From Vanilla planifolia (taxonomy: Eukaryota; Streptophyta; Magnoliopsida; Asparagales; Orchidaceae), in contig CM043872.1 of assembly GCA_023846275.1 (NCBI GenBank), forward strand, positions 11,339,170 to 11,403,169: a stretch of 64,000 nt of DNA, in the 5' to 3' direction. The first letter of the stretch is position 1, and each line of letters opens with the position of its first letter. A model generated the notes under the pieces. It was not told the DNA's origin. It did no database searches and saw only the letters and a program-made list of their open reading frames with translations. Position numbers and translations under genes: made by a program. Shown here piece by piece: positions 39,701 through 53,200 of this stretch.

Positions 39701-39925
39701 TTTCATTACTACCAATATTATTTTCTTGTTTTCAATTGCCAAGAATGCGATTCATAATAATCTACTAAAGTTTTAGAACATGTCAAGTTAGATCTTTAGA
39801 ACCTCGCACACACATTTTTTTCTAAGAGCTATAATTCTTGAGGGCAAATCAAATCAGACACTCTTCAAAAGATTCTTAGTATGGTCATCAGTTAGCATTT
39901 TTTATGCCAAAAAACCAATCAAACA
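36700..39925. other. Unassigned DNA between LINE copy 1 and the gypsy element
   Basis: The left part would hold ORF1 of the LINE on the minus strand if it were complete. A lysine-rich, coiled-coil-like minus-strand stretch (NADVKEKFINLVVLQGKL) lies near 37,740-37,800, but no DUF4283 or CCHC block could be recognised. Plus-strand open frames at 37,747-38,010 and 39,209-39,397 look like shadows. The remainder has no feature that I can name. Confidence 0.45.
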
Positions 39926-41565
39926 TGTGTTGACCCTTTTGGGGAATCATTGCATCTTTTCTTTATATGTGTAATTAAGATATTGCTTAACATTATATTA
40001 CAAGATCAACTTTCATGCAAAGAAGGTGAAAAGGAGCCAAAAAAAAATGGCCCATTTTCATCAATGCCTTTGTTTGTTACCCACCACTGACTTAGACTTA
40101 ATAGAATACATTTACCATGTTTTCCTAAAATAGATCAATGAATAGGCCTTCAAATTCTAATCTAGATCACGAGTTCATATGACTTACAAATACACCTAGA
40201 TTAGCTACTTTGTGCTTACCCATGAGGACCAACTTAAAAGAGACACAATTTGTTGGACCTCCAAATGAAACTAAATCTACCAATGCTATGCTTACCTCCC
40301 ATTGCACTCTACTATGCATTGAACTTGATCTGATCCATGATAATATCGATGTCACATTGACCTACTAACTTCATCCATGACACATCAACTCAAATTTGAC
40401 CAAGACATCATCGAAATCACAATAATCCGATGGCTAGATCCATAACACACATACTTGGATCTGACTTGTAGCACCATGGATGGTGTGCTAATTTGCTAAT
40501 TTAATCTACAAAACCTGAACCCAAATATATTTCAATGACCCACGTCAACCTGGCTAATATAAAAAATGAAAATGCAACTTTTTACAATGATAGTTTTGCT
40601 ACTATTTGGACCATGGAAACTTTGGACCAAAATAACAACTTTTAAGAAACTTATTTGGCAATAGCTTTGACCAAACTTTGGTAACTACTTTTTAGAAAAT
40701 AGATTTTTTTAAACTAAAAGGGTAGCCTTTAAAATTGCTTTTATTAAAGAGCTACTTACCATCAAGTTTGTATTTTAATCTCTTTTTTTATGCATAGGCT
40801 CTTTATAAAATGGAAGGCATGCCCTTTGAAAAAGATAATCCTTACATGTCTAAAATTCCACCTTTTCCATTATGTCTTGTTGAGGTCTAGGTTTAATTAC
40901 AATGAGAACTCCACCATTCTAAATCATCTAGGTTTTAATATTGAGGGGAAGAGAGCGGGGCTTAAGATATGAGATAGCGTTTCAGTTTGTTTATCTATAA
41001 CACTACTACATTGCCTTCTAGTGAACACTACATAATGGTTTCTTTCACTTTGATGTTTATTTTACTTCATTTATTCACTTTTATTATGTCATTTCCTTGC
41101 ATAACATTGTCCCTTTCACTTTGATAAATAATGTTTTCATAGATTTCAACTACTACCTATTTTCACCTTCCTCATTATTCTCAATTCAATTTTTTTGTTT
41201 GAACCAGCTTTATGTGAAACTTAATTCGTTACTCTATCTTTTCTATAATACTTATTAATGTTTCTCAAGGCTTTTAATCTGCACCCATGTGACATTTATA
41301 TTGTTCTTTCCATATAACAAAATTTGTTTTATCTAACCCCTTTCAAAATACCCCTTCTTTTTACCATTGAATTGGTAATAAGCCTAGCATAAGGAATGCA
41401 ACCAATGCTGTTCTTAGTTCCTTCTTGACTAAAGATTCCTTGGATAGCTGTCTCATATGTGTTGCTTTTCTAGGTTTCACATTCTTATCTTCTATTTTTC
41501 TTTATTCTTAATCTATGTAGTCTAATCTCTACATGGTCAATTTAGTTTATTCCACTAGTTAAACA
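39926..41565 (+). repeat. Left LTR of the gypsy element
   Basis: Similar to 45,030-46,611. Shared landmarks: tgtgttgac/tgtgctgag at the start, 'aaatggcccatt' at 40,047/45,109, 'aatagctttggccaaa'-type sequence near 40,665/45,650, 'cattatgtctt' near 40,870/45,930, 'gcctagcata' near 41,382/46,420 and 'taatctctacatg' near 41,522/46,562. The open frames at 40,167-40,355 (minus) and 40,790-40,972 (plus) lie in the LTR and are not genes. Divergence is strong. Confidence 0.82.
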
Positions 41566-41571
41566 TTAGAT

Positions 41572-41587
41572 CTTGCTTTAGAGCTCA
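41572..41587 (+). promoter_or_regulatory. Degraded primer-binding site of the gypsy element
   Basis: cttgctttagagctca follows the left LTR within a few bases. It resembles ttggtatcagagctca, the usual iMet-type primer site of plant gypsy elements, with several changes including one deletion. Confidence 0.6.
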
Positions 41588-42024
41588 ATTATACCAATGT
41601 TTGCAATGTTGATAGCAAAGCAATACTAAACTAAACATTCTTTTGAATTTTTTTTTATTAGCTCCTAATTGCAAAACTAATAGAGTGGCAAAGCTAAATG
41701 AGGGAATTTTTTTCTTCTTTCTAAGGGACATAATTTATACAAATGATATCATGTAAAACTTATAACATGGAGCACCCACACATCAACTAACCACAAGTAA
41801 CCCTCCAAGGTGATTTGACTTGACTAAAAACTTTGGAAAAGAAGTTAGAGAAATATGGTTTTAGGATAATAAAACTAGAACAAGCTCTAAATGAGCTTGC
41901 CTTTTCAAACCTAATATTGTCCTTCACTCTAATCAAATACCTCTTATAATGAATGAACCTTTCTTGTCTTGATATTAAGAAATTGATTATAATAAACTCA
42001 TGAAGTTTATAAAATGTGACAATC

Positions 42025-42560
42025 TCATTCTTGGAGGCATCATAGACCTTACGGAATATATAGAAGGGAAAGTTTCCTTAGACAATTGCTTCCATTGGTT
42101 TAAACTTAATGAAAAACAAAAGCAGTTGTTTGCATAAATGAAACTAGAAAAATAAGCTCAAGTATCCATAATAATAATAGAAATCCATTATTAACAAAAG
42201 GGATCACCACTCATCAAAATACATATGCCTCTAATAAAAGAATCACTTACTTGACCAATGGCATGCCTAACAAAAAGAGGAAACTATGTAAGGATTACAT
42301 TACTCATTTTGATGAGTACATCTATATTGTGGTGTTAATGAAGACTCTTTAGCCACCTTTTTTATTTTGAGTTGGGCTTAGAGATATATGTAGAGGAAAC
42401 TTTTAATACAAAATAGTTATACCTTAGAAGAGGCCTATAGGATTACTACTGACTATGAAACTTAGAAATAGTAAAAAAGTCTAAGTATCAACCATGTTAA
42501 ACTTCAAGCTAACCAATCCTAGATGCTCCACAAGTACTGTACCAAAACATCCCACTACGA
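42025..42560 (+). pseudogene. Gypsy Gag remnant
   Basis: The frame from 42,030 reads LGGIIDLTEYIEGKVSLDNC, then FHWFKLNEKQKQLFA and MKLEK. This is the Retrotrans_gag pattern (F-x-G-x-x-D-P-x-x-Y-L-x-W-x-x-x-x-x-x-F ... K-V-K-L-A-x-x-x-L). FELGLEIYVEETF near 42,360-42,400 matches the F-x-x-G-L-x-x-x-I segment further on. There is no zinc knuckle that I could see between here and the protease. Confidence 0.75.
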
Positions 42561-42830
42561 GCCCTCCCTATCATTAAACTTACAATAAAACCCAACCAAC
42601 CTATTAACCAATCACCCAAAGGTAACTTGTTCTGATGTAAAAAGGTCAAGTCAAATTATAGCCCAAAACAAAAAATGACAAGTAAGCTATATCAAAGAAT
42701 GCAATTATAGGGAATTGAACACCAATGTTGAATAAGAGATCAAAAAATGTTCTTCTTAATCCTACTTAGCCAATGAATACTCCATCAAGGTTTGACAGGA
42801 CAACATTGATAACACGATGCCATTATAGTC

Positions 42831-43240
42831 ATGAGAAGCACCTTCACCAAACCAAAGGGAAGTGAAAATTCAAGACACACAACCATTTTTCATATCTTTA
42901 TCAAGCTTAGAGAAAAGGTTTGTAAGGTCATCATAGAAACTAGTAGAAGCATCAATGCAATTTCTACATATTGTGTAACATGCCTCAAACTTTGGATCAT
43001 TCAATACCCAAACCCACACATTATGTTGTTTATTATCAAAATATCCATGTGTGTCATGAAAAAATGAACTATACCAATAAGATTTTGTCAACAATTTGGA
43101 AGATGTTTTCTGTCATGCTGTTTCTATGGTAATATGAAGTATCATCTTATTATGACCATGATTATGTGACCATGATACCATTATTGCTACCAAATCCAAC
43201 ACTTACACATTAACAAATCATGACCAGAAATTCAACATAC
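42831..43240 (+). pseudogene. Gypsy retropepsin (aspartic protease) remnant
   Basis: An open piece at 42,831-43,067 (78 codons) reads FHIFIKLREKVCKVIIETSR and onwards with SINAIS, in the place of the V-I-I-D-S-G-S-x-x-N-x-x-S active site. The D-S-G triad is replaced by E-T-S (residues 36-38), so the protease is dead. A following frame gives YDHDTIIATKSNTYTL-like sequence near 43,160-43,210, the usual end of this domain (Y-D-x-x-x-x-x-x-G-x-x-N-T-Y). The minus-strand open frame at 42,870-43,094 is a shadow. Confidence 0.78.
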
Positions 43241-43619
43241 ACCCATCAACACCTAAATATCATGTCCAACCTATCAAAAATCGCTAACACTCCAAATAAG
43301 TAAATACTATTTATGTCCCATGGTAAAGTAGATAAAGAATTTATCGATAGAACTTTCATTTAAGCCATAACATTACCTTATATAATAATACCTCCCGTTG
43401 TAGAATCCATTTTATTAAGCTTCCCTAAAATTTTTACAAATGAACTCCAAGGTTTATCACCTCTTCATGATATCCAATATACTGTAGAACTTATACTAGT
43501 TGCTAGTTTACAAAATTATTCACATTATAAAATGAATCCTTGTAAACATTAAGAACTCATCTGACAATTGCATGACTTATTAGACAAATAATTCTCTTGA
43601 GAATGTTAATATAAATGCT

Positions 43620-44010
43620 TTGTTCCAACCACTAAAGCCCTAAAGAAGGATGGTGCATAGAGAATACATTTCGATGATAAGGGAGTTAGCAAAATGATGT
43701 TAAGTATACATTCCTTATCCCTTGCTTGGATGAATTGTTGGACCAAACTAATAGAGCCACTATTTTATCTAAAATCAATTTAAAAAGTAGAAAACACCAA
43801 GATAAAATCTAGTTATGGGATGAAAAACTACTTTCAAAACAAGGGATAGTTTATACAAGTGGTTAGTCATTCCCTTCACCATATTTAATACACTAAGCAC
43901 ATTTATAAGAATAATGACCCAAATATCCTAATTAGGAAAGTTTGTGATAGTTTACTTTATTGAACATAAATTAGAACACCTTTAAAAAAGTTTGTTCAAT
44001 TCTTAGGGAG
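43620..44010 (+). pseudogene. Gypsy reverse transcriptase remnant
   Basis: Landmarks: PKEGWCIENTF-like near 43,640 (normally P-K-K-D-G-x-W-R-x-C-V-D); LDELLDQTNRATILSKINLK at 43,725-43,785 (normally ... F-S-K-I-D-L-R, Asp lost); LYKWLVIPF near 43,850; TFIRIMTQ near 43,900; and GKFVIVYFIEH at 43,935-43,967, where the Y-F-D-D box has become Y-F-I-E. The frame changes several times. Confidence 0.87.
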
Positions 44011-44104
44011 AACACTTCTACCCAATATAAAATGTGAACATTTGTTTCCCGTCATGTGAACTTTTCAACTTCAAACACTAAAAATGATGTATCATCTAAC
44101 TATG

Positions 44105-44310
44105 ACAAGATTAAGGATATAATTGGATAACCAACACCTTAATCAATCCATGATTTTAAGAGTTTTCATGGCCTAACAACCTTTTAAAGGAAATTCATTA
44201 ATAGTTTTATTATCATCACTATCCCAATAATTGATCATCTTAGGAAGAGAAATTTTGAATGGACCATCACAATAAGAAAATATTTGTGAAAGTCAATGAA
44301 GCTATAACCC
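44105..44310 (+). pseudogene. Gypsy RT/RNase H connection piece
   Basis: The frame at 44,157-44,265 reads KSFHGLTTF then KFINSFIIITIPIIDHLRKR and FEWT, matching the connection region R-S-F-H-G-L-x-x-F-Y-R-R-F-I-x-x-F-S-x-x-x-x-P-I ... L-K-K-x-x-F-x-W. A little RNase H-like sequence follows before the homology stops near 44,310. Confidence 0.82.
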
Positions 44311-44369
44311 AATAATTTATGCTTCAACCTCTACACTATACTTGACAAAGTGTCTACATTTAATGAGTA

Positions 44370-44890
44370 GCTCAAGACCACAATCACTGATAAGGATGTT
44401 TTTTTTTAGTTGGTATTTTTCGAAAACCATTTTGCATTATTTGCAAATAAAGTTTAAAATCTCATTTTCCTATCACCTTTAGCTTTTGGTCAAATCAAGT
44501 TTTTAAATCGTAGCCTTGGAAATCAATTATGGTGTTTGGTAGGAGAAAACATAAATCATTTAGACCATCTTTTACCACAAGCTAAGAAAGCCTATAATAG
44601 TTCTATCAATATGTCCATAAGATTGAGCTCCTTTGAATCCAATAACGAATATGAACCTTTTCAACCTGATCTTATTACCCATTCAAGCACAAATATAAAT
44701 TTTTGCATAAAAGGTAGGTTCATGAGCATATTAAGGAAATAATAAATATTTGTAAGGAGTTGTACATCAAATTAGCTATTGCACACCACAAGCTTAAATA
44801 ATTCTTAGAAGGAGAATTCTTGATGATCAGAATAAAGTCTGAATGGTTTCCTCTATTAACTTTGTAGACGTTACATGCAAGAGTAGAACA
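44370..44890 (+). pseudogene. Gypsy integrase, second half
   Basis: It starts near 44,384 with a decayed S-D-R-D-x-x-F-L-S-x-F-W block and continues to NRSLGNQLWCLVGEN near 44,505. An open piece at 44,536-44,742 (68 codons) reads VGENINHLDHLLPQAKKAYN, the G-E-x-x-x-x-W-D-x-x-L-P-x-A-E-x-A-Y-N block typical of plant gypsy integrase. Near 44,805-44,870 the frame gives LEGEFLMIRIKSEWFP and LHAR, the C-terminal basic/GPY-like region. The zinc-binding N-terminus and first catalytic Asp are absent. Confidence 0.88.
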
Positions 44891-45029
44891 TTTTTATTGT
44901 CCAAAGACAAGCATGAAGATTATAGAAGTAATGGATAAGAGTACTAAGCCAACACTAAACATTTTTATTGTCCAAAGACCATTAAGACAAGTATCCAAAA
45001 TTCTAGGCAATCAAGCTATCATTTCCCTA

Positions 45030-46611
45030 TGTGCTGAGACAAAATGAAGCCTAAAACTTTATTTTATGCTCAAACTTTACATCATGATTAAATAAAAGAT
45101 ACCAAAAATGGCCCATTGTTCCCATTCCTATTGATGTCATCGTCCGTTGTTGCCTCTATCACTCATCATTGACTTGACTGAATTAGACTTGGTTCTAACA
45201 TGGACTACATTACATCAAAATAGATTAGTGAATGGGTCATTTAAGCTCAACCCCATGCATAAGTTTGCATAACTCACGATTGCACCCAGATCCATTAGGT
45301 TGTGGCAACCTGCTAGATCAAACCAACAGTAGTAAAGGTCATAAGCATTGTGTACAAACTTAGACAATTAATGCAAAACTTACCCAACTACCCACTCTAT
45401 GCCCAGATCTAACCCATGACACCATGAACATCACACTGGCCCCACCAACTTAATCTGTGACATGACTATCAAAATATGACCTTGGACATTGCTAACATCT
45501 TATTGATTCACTGACCCAATGTGCAACACATTGACCAAGAACATAATGACAAAATCCATGACATGTTGACCATGATCAAAACTACAAGGGCCTTAGCTAA
45601 CCTAGCTAGCATGAAACAAAAAATGTAGCATTTTTATAAAATTACTTAGCAATAGCTTTGGCCAAATAACTTTTGGTCAAAATGATAGCTCTTTAAATAG
45701 TTGTTTTGAAGTTATTTTAAACATAACTTTGGCAAATAGCTATAAAAATAGATTTTGTTTACAATGAAATGGTAGTTTCTTAGAAAACTATATAGAAATA
45801 GATTTTGTCCACCAAATTTGAATTTTTATTTCTTTCTTTATTTTCTTTTATTGTTTTTGAGTTTTTATAAAAGGGAAGCCTATCGTTTAAAATGGATGAC
45901 CTTCATAGAAGCAAAATTTCCATTGTTCCATTATGTCTTTTCGAGGTCTAATTTTGAATGTAACAGAAGCATAACATGATGACTTGTCAGTGCATTAATT
46001 TTGTGAGTAATGCAACATTCAAACGACGAAACATCATATTAATTTACCTATGATTATATGACACCACTTTCCTATCGTAGCTACATAGTGGTTACTTTCA
46101 CAATGTTGTTTCTCTGAATTTATTGATTCCCTTTTACTTCATTTTTGTTTTCTTTTTCATCCCTTTTCACTTCATTACTTAATTTTTTCTCAAATTTCTA
46201 TTCCTACTTACCATTGCATTCAATACTCTTCTCGATTTTGTTTTCATAATTGTTTGAACAAATTTTGTTACTCAATGTTTTTTGAAAGACTTAGTAAATT
46301 TTTTAATGCTTTCAATCAACTCCTATGTTACCTTTACTTTGTTCTTTCATTATCAGAAAAACACTTTTATCAAACACCTTTCCAGGTAGACCATCTCTGT
46401 GTTATTAGTGAGGTAACTAGCCTAGCATATAATGTGATCTTGTGTTGCTCATGGTCTCCTCTTAGTTAAGATTGTTCTTGATGGTTGACTCTTGTGCATT
46501 GTATTTTTTGGTTTCTACTGCTTATCTTCTCATTTTTTTTATATTCTTATTATATGCAAATTAATCTCTACATGCTTATTACAAGTTTTTCCACTCATTT
46601 GGCTTAATTCA
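45030..46611 (+). repeat. Right LTR of the gypsy element
   Basis: A direct repeat of 39,926-41,565, about 60 bases shorter. The right end is placed at the last clear matching block (ccactcattt against ccactagtt) plus a few bases, so it may be off by about 20. No purine tract could be recognised directly in front of it. The plus-strand open frame at 46,254-46,469 lies inside the LTR and is not a gene. Confidence 0.8.
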
Positions 46612-49600
46612 ATTTTCATTTTTAGAATAAAGGATGACTAGATTCTTGTTGTCGATAGATTTGAGCTAAAACACATTATAGAGAATGCTAAGTCTCATCC
46701 AAAAAGGTTTTGGGTGGCAATATGTTTTGAAAACCCTTCCTTGAATGCTCTCAGGAGGAAATCTCTTTAGAGGAACAAACATCACACTTAGTTTTTCATT
46801 TATTTGTGAATTCTCTTAGATGCCTAAAAATTAGAAGATAAGGGACACCACAGAAGGCTCAAAATATAAATCTTCTCTTGAGTTCCAAGATATTCAGAAG
46901 TGAATTAAGTAGGCCATATCTTTAACTAATATCATCTTTAGGCACATTATCTTTATGAGATTTTCGTGAGCTAGCTATATATGAAATTATTGGTTTTTTC
47001 CTAGAGCATTATGAAAGGCTAAGCAATAAAGAAGTAGGAAAAAGAATTAAAACCATGATCTTGAAGAGGTGATGAAGGATTACTTAGATCATGAAGAGAA
47101 GGATGCATATTCATTGGTGAACTCCTTTATATGAATCATGGTAAGATGTACTCCAAGGCTATGCAATTAAACTACAACTTTCTGTGGGTACAAACCAAAT
47201 ATTTGGTATATATGCATGATTTTTTTAGGATTTTATGAAGAGGGCTATTATAATTATATTTCATAACAATACCTAGATCAAAGGAGGGTGTACATGAACT
47301 TGCGTTTTGATAATTGAATCAATGATAAGGTAATCTCTTATGTTTTATTATGATGATTATTGAATTCATGTTTCACTTGGAGAAATGATTAATTGTTTCT
47401 AAGAACTAGTACTTACCATGATTAATATCCTAACATGTTATAACAATTACTAGCATACTAACACTAGAATGGTTTTGAAATCTATGTTATGTGATGTGCT
47501 CTACAAATTTTGCAATTTTCTTCCATGTTTTGCAAACCATAATTGTTAAAACTTGTAGCAAAAAAACAATTTACCTAGTATATGCTTTAAGGCTTGATGG
47601 GAAGGCTTGGTCAAGGGCTCTAAAACCTTTTCTACTAAGCTACAGTTTAAACCAATTGATCCATAATTTTTTATTTCTCTCAAACTAGACTTGCAGATGA
47701 TCTATGATTGAGGAATCTATATAATGGTAAGATGATTTGGTATTTCTAGCATAATTTTGATATAATAGAAGAATATAGTGTACAAAATCTTCCTTATCTA
47801 AGATAGATGATAAGTTCACTAAGTGCAATGTCAACAACATTTTTAATGCCAATAATTCCTAAAACATCATTATGGACAAATTATAAGTGTGCAACTTTCA
47901 ATTAAGAATAGGTTAATTGAGTTCTAACAGCTAATCATGAAATATCACATACAAGAAGTGAATTTTTTAACTTTTAAAGCCAACCTTGATCACATTTCTC
48001 GAAGTGTACAATCATGCCAAAGGAAGGAGATCAAAAAAGATCACTCCATGGATAAACATTACTAGTTAAGGTTTGAATCATTAGAAATAGGAGAAACAAT
48101 ATTTAGGTTGAGGAATATGATAGAAGAAATTAAGAAACATAATATAAGAATAAGGTTAATCTGAGCCTTAGATACTTAATTCCACAAATTCTAAGATGCA
48201 AGTGGTATCATGACAAATATCATAGGTTTGACTCCTTAGTTTGAAAGAAATCGATATGGAAAGATTATTGGTCTAAAAAGTCATGTCGATATGGATCCAC
48301 CAATGTAACTAGAGTGAAATCTGACATTCCTATGTTCCTATGACTAGTTTTCTTTTATTTGATTAATCCTCATGGGTGTGTATGTGTGTAGGTATTCTTC
48401 TCTTTTAGGTTCCTTATCTCTACTTTTCTAGGCCATGATGAATACACTATAAGGCTAGACTAAGTGCTCATCCTCTTAGCATTTGCTTTCTAAAAATTTG
48501 TTTCCAAAGCCTACACTAATATGACCTCATGGATATTCAAACAAATAATAATACAACAAAAGAAAACAAAAACATTTAGGAAGGGACATGCCCTAGTCTC
48601 ACAAAAAATCATTATACAGAGCAATGTTTGATACCCAACCCATCGTAGTCATCCCTTCATGGTAAATAAGGAAAACTTGAATTGAGTATTAAAAAAGTCA
48701 TAAAAAAAGTATATTCACACAAAAAGTTAGCCATTTTTGGGATACTTTTAATACTACTATGAGCTAATGTAGTAATGTAGAAGTTAGTCCCTATGTTGTG
48801 CCCATGTTGTGAGAAATAAGTGAGGTAATTAGACAAGTTCTAAAATAAAAAACATATTTTTCCATCTAAAATGATAATACTAAGACCCACAATAGTTTAT
48901 AATATAGGTAAGCTCATTGTTGGCCTTCAACTAGCTAAGATGGGGGTAAACGTATATTATGAAATAACTTGTAGCCTATGTAGGCTATGGTGGCTCCAAA
49001 AGTTCCTTATAAGAAAATTCCTACATTGCAAAACATCTATGGGATAATTTTGATCATGAAAATAGATAAGAGTTCAACTTCATGTGCAATTTGTTATTCT
49101 TATCTTATTGTATATGATAGAGTATAGTAGCAACACAATTGACAAATTCTTCTATTTTTATTTCCTTGCTGTTGATCAACGTTGAGTCTAATAAATCCTT
49201 AAGCTATAAAAATGCATCCAATAATTAAGTATTGTTGTAATTTGGTAGTCATTGAAACAAAAAATTGAAAACTAATTGTCAATATTTATACCACCATAAA
49301 CTATAATTAATGGTTTCATCATGACAATAGTGCCATGGGAACATGATATCATTGTTTATTCCCTTCAATGTAGCAAACATTAAGTAGGCACAATATGTAA
49401 TAAAATTCACTAGATCAGCATCCTTATCTTGCATTGAACCATAACTTCTATACCTAGTTTTTTAGGAAATCTTGATTCTAATTTAGATTCAAAAAGCTTT
49501 AATGTAGATATGAGACAATTGATTTTTGTTTATCCATGTAATGCCAAACTAGTGAGTGTCATTAAATCTCCTTAAATATGTTAGTTTTGCTAATCTTTTA

Positions 49601-50290
49601 TTTTCCAAAGGAAGTAAAATAACCACAAATATTATTCCAATTCCATTATCCATTTCTACTTCAGGCTCTACCTCTATTTTCTCACCACAAAGAGACAAAT
49701 GACGAAATACTTCAAATTCATGTAATGCATGTTAAACAATTTAGATTATTTAAGATTTTTAAAATATATGACTATAAATTTTATTTCAACTTCCAATTGT
49801 CATCCTTAAAATTGTGACTGATTAGCTAGTGATTATACTCCTTGTGTTTTATATATTCCTCTCTAACAAACTTATTCTCACCCCAAATAGACAAACAAGC
49901 TATGCAAACGAAGACCTAGTGCAAAACTAGTGCATGAATGAAACTAGTCTAGTTCACTCTGAAACAATAATTCTATTTGTGTGTGTGACCTAAATTCAAT
50001 CCATAGCTACTTGATCATAGACCAAATCAATCTACAAACAAAGTAACAAATATTTTGTAAGAGTTCAACAAAAAATAAACTACTAAACAGCTTTCTTGTT
50101 TAGTCATGCATGCCCAACAAGCTTAATTCTATGCTTTAAAAGGCTAAAAATAGACAATAAAAATGGTTCAAAAATTACCCTATAAAATCTAATAAAGCAA
50201 CAAAAGTAGAATAATTTCGTCAATTATTTTTTAGTTAGGTTGTAAATTCACTTTCACAAGTTCTATATGGTGCTTTTCGTTAAGTTCTTT
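46612..50290. other. Unassigned DNA between the gypsy element and LINE copy 2
   Basis: Composition is like old transposon DNA. No domain was recognised in any frame. A minus-strand run of about 50 codons near 49,280-49,440 (FITYCAYLMFATLKGIND-like) is open but unassigned. The open frame at 47,491-47,688 has no similarity that I know. Nothing further can be supported. Confidence 0.45.
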
Positions 50291-50299
50291 AATGATATT

Positions 50300-53200
50300 T
50301 TTATCCATCAATTATGTAATATAAATAAGGATGTTTGCAAGATCATAAAATCAATACTAAGCTTGATGAAGATTCACTTAGAGCACAACAACGCATGATA
50401 GATACAGTTTCTCTTATTGGTCGGTATTGAAGTTAAACTAGTTATCTTATGATTATAATTGAGTTTAACTATTGAATGTTATTTAGTTTTATTTAGTTTA
50501 CTAAATGTTTTATTTTAATATTGGTTTTAGTTGTTCACATAAGTTCCCCATGATATTTTCACCCTTACTAACACATTATATGTTTTTGCATGTTTCCAAT
50601 AAGAATAGTATTTTGTTTAGTTTTTCTTTTGATTTTAGGTTTAGTATTATGATCTATTTAAAGCCCTATTATGTAATACAAAGAAAGATTATTTTATAAT
50701 AGCATTAAACTTTTAGAAATAATATTTTCTTTATCTGCATGAGTGCATAATCATAAGTTGCAACTTAGGTATTTTAGGTGATGATTTGATATGTGATTTA
50801 TGGTTTGAATTTATCTCCACCATTTCTGTTATGCTTTTCATCATCACCTTGCCTTTTCAGTCCTACTATAGAGATTTCTCCTACCCATCCTAAATTAACA
50901 ATATTTGTCCATTAAGGCCATTTGTCATGTCGTTAGTCCTTTAAGTCCTAAGCGTCATAAATCATTGGATATTATATTACTCCTAAGTGAGCCATCCCCA
51001 AAAAAGTTTGAAGTTATGTAATCTAATTCATTGAAAATTCCCATTAAGACCATGATATCACTAAGAGTGTATAAGTGGTTGGCCTTAAGTTTTACATTAA
51101 TCCTAAAAACCTTCTAGTAAGAAACGAAGGATTCAATAGCCCAAACCACATCTTCGTTCATAATTTTATAAATATCATACATTAAATATTCATGTTTAGG
51201 ATTTCTTACTATTTTTTTCTAACTATTTAGTAGGGCATGTGAAAGGAAAGTTGATGTTGTCAACCAAAAAGGAATAATCCATTACAAACAAGGAAGTGGG
51301 TAAGCATCACATGTCTAATTGCAATATAGAGACAACATCCTTCTTACACTCATGCCAATTTTTTTATATGTCTGATGTGTATATCTAAATCATTGAGAAG
51401 GTTTGTTTGCACCATTGTGAAAGATGTCAATCATATTAGTCAAATGTAAATATAAATTGAGTCCATTTTGAATAAAAGTTGGGTTGCATTGTTTACACTC
51501 ATAATCAAATATTATATTTATCTATTCTTCTTAGTAAATAAATTTCCACAATATAATTGCATAACATGATGAGCAATATCAGTGACAACAAAGCACAAAT
51601 GGGTGATAATATAATAGATATAGATCATGTTAGTCTATTATGCACAATTCTTTGATGACCTTCGAATTAGTCTGAGTATGCAAAGATAGTGTGTTATGGA
51701 GATGGCCAATTTTTTCTATTATAGTGTTATGATTTAAAGAGATGTTTCATCATAATAGCATGGTAGTTTGATAATATTTTTTGTTGTACAAACTTTTGAA
51801 CCATCAATTATTATAGTTGTTCTGAGCAAATTATGCAATAAGATGAAAAGGGTCCACCACCCATAGCTATTCAACTCTTTTTATGTTATGATTTTTGGTG
51901 CACATGAATAGGAACTCTCAAAAGTACAAGTGCCTATCTTATGAAGAAAATATTTGTATTGTATAAAATATGTAGAAATCTCAAATAGCTAATTCTACCC
52001 TTATATATATAAGAAACATATTCAACATTTTAAATGTCATGTCTCTTATGATCACAGAATGTACGGAAGCTGTATTTTGCCTATATTAATAACAACTTTG
52101 TATTTATTTATAATTGGTTGTGCACCGCATACACTAGTTGAATTTTTTATTGTAGTTGATTTATATAAAGATATGCCCACTTTATTGCTTTCCTTGTATA
52201 CTAAGCTCTATTATATGTCTAACAAACTTTTTTCTTACTTGCAACATACACTGTGCTAACTCCCATGATATATTTTTGTATATTAGAATACAGTAAATAA
52301 CACACTACAATTTGCTAAAACATATGAATTACTAAATTACAATTAGCTACATAATTATACACCCCTAATTATCATCATTATCTTGACTTCATGTATTATT
52401 TAATTTATTTGAATGTAAAAAGATGCTAAACTTAGTTCTTCTAAATAGTTCCAAATAATTCCAACTACAACAACACTAAAATTGGCACTTACATTCTCAC
52501 CAGTGATATTCAACTACATTTACATCATTAGTATAGGGAACCACCTCACCGTCTGTGCACTATTGTTGTTCGAGGTTTTTCAAACTGATCGTTGATTCCC
52601 AAAGTAACTTGTCTAAAATCTTCCTATAATGAATTTTTAATGAGGAGATAATAGTTGTTTATGAAGTAGCAATTCTCTTTAATATAACATATAACGATTA
52701 TTTTTGTTTGATTTGATTTTGCAAAGTTATTAACACTACTAGCTTTCTAATTATTCTATGATGTTAAAGTGGGTAGCATGATTATGACCCTTATATTACT
52801 AATTTCATATAACTTAGGTTGCCTTATTTTGTAATCAATTTCATGATCTTTTTTATATTAAGCTCATTTATGTTTAAATTGTTTAAAAAAGTAACCTATG
52901 TCTATTTTGCTTTTTATAATAAATAAAAACATGATCAATTGAATCTTCATTTAGACATTATCATCACTTTGAAGCAAGTTAAAATTTTAAGTTCATTAGG
53001 GTTTTCAAGAATGGTACAGGTTATCCAATATCATCAATGTTAACATTAGAATCTTTAAAGGATAATTGTTACTCCATAAATATAGTCTACATTTTAGAAT
53101 TGGCAATTTTGATCTCAAAAAGTCCCAAGTAGAATATTGCTTAGGTACACATTATATGTTAGTGACCATATCTAATAGTTCATTGAGTCAAACCACTTTA

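Larger units (their letters stand above)
39926..46611 (+). mobile_element. Decayed Ty3/gypsy retrotransposon (chromovirus-like pol)
   Basis: Two direct repeats of about 1.6 kb flank 3.46 kb with, in order, Gag, retropepsin, reverse transcriptase, the start of RNase H, and the second half of integrase. Integrase after RNase H is the gypsy order. The middle (most of RNase H and the integrase N-terminus) is missing, so the copy is also internally deleted. A primer site like that for tRNA-iMet follows the left LTR. The pol sequence resembles plant chromoviruses, but no chromodomain was seen. No clear target duplication at the ends. Confidence 0.85.

Noticed and set aside
40167..40355. 62-codon minus-strand open frame
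   Set aside because: Lies inside the left LTR of the gypsy element.
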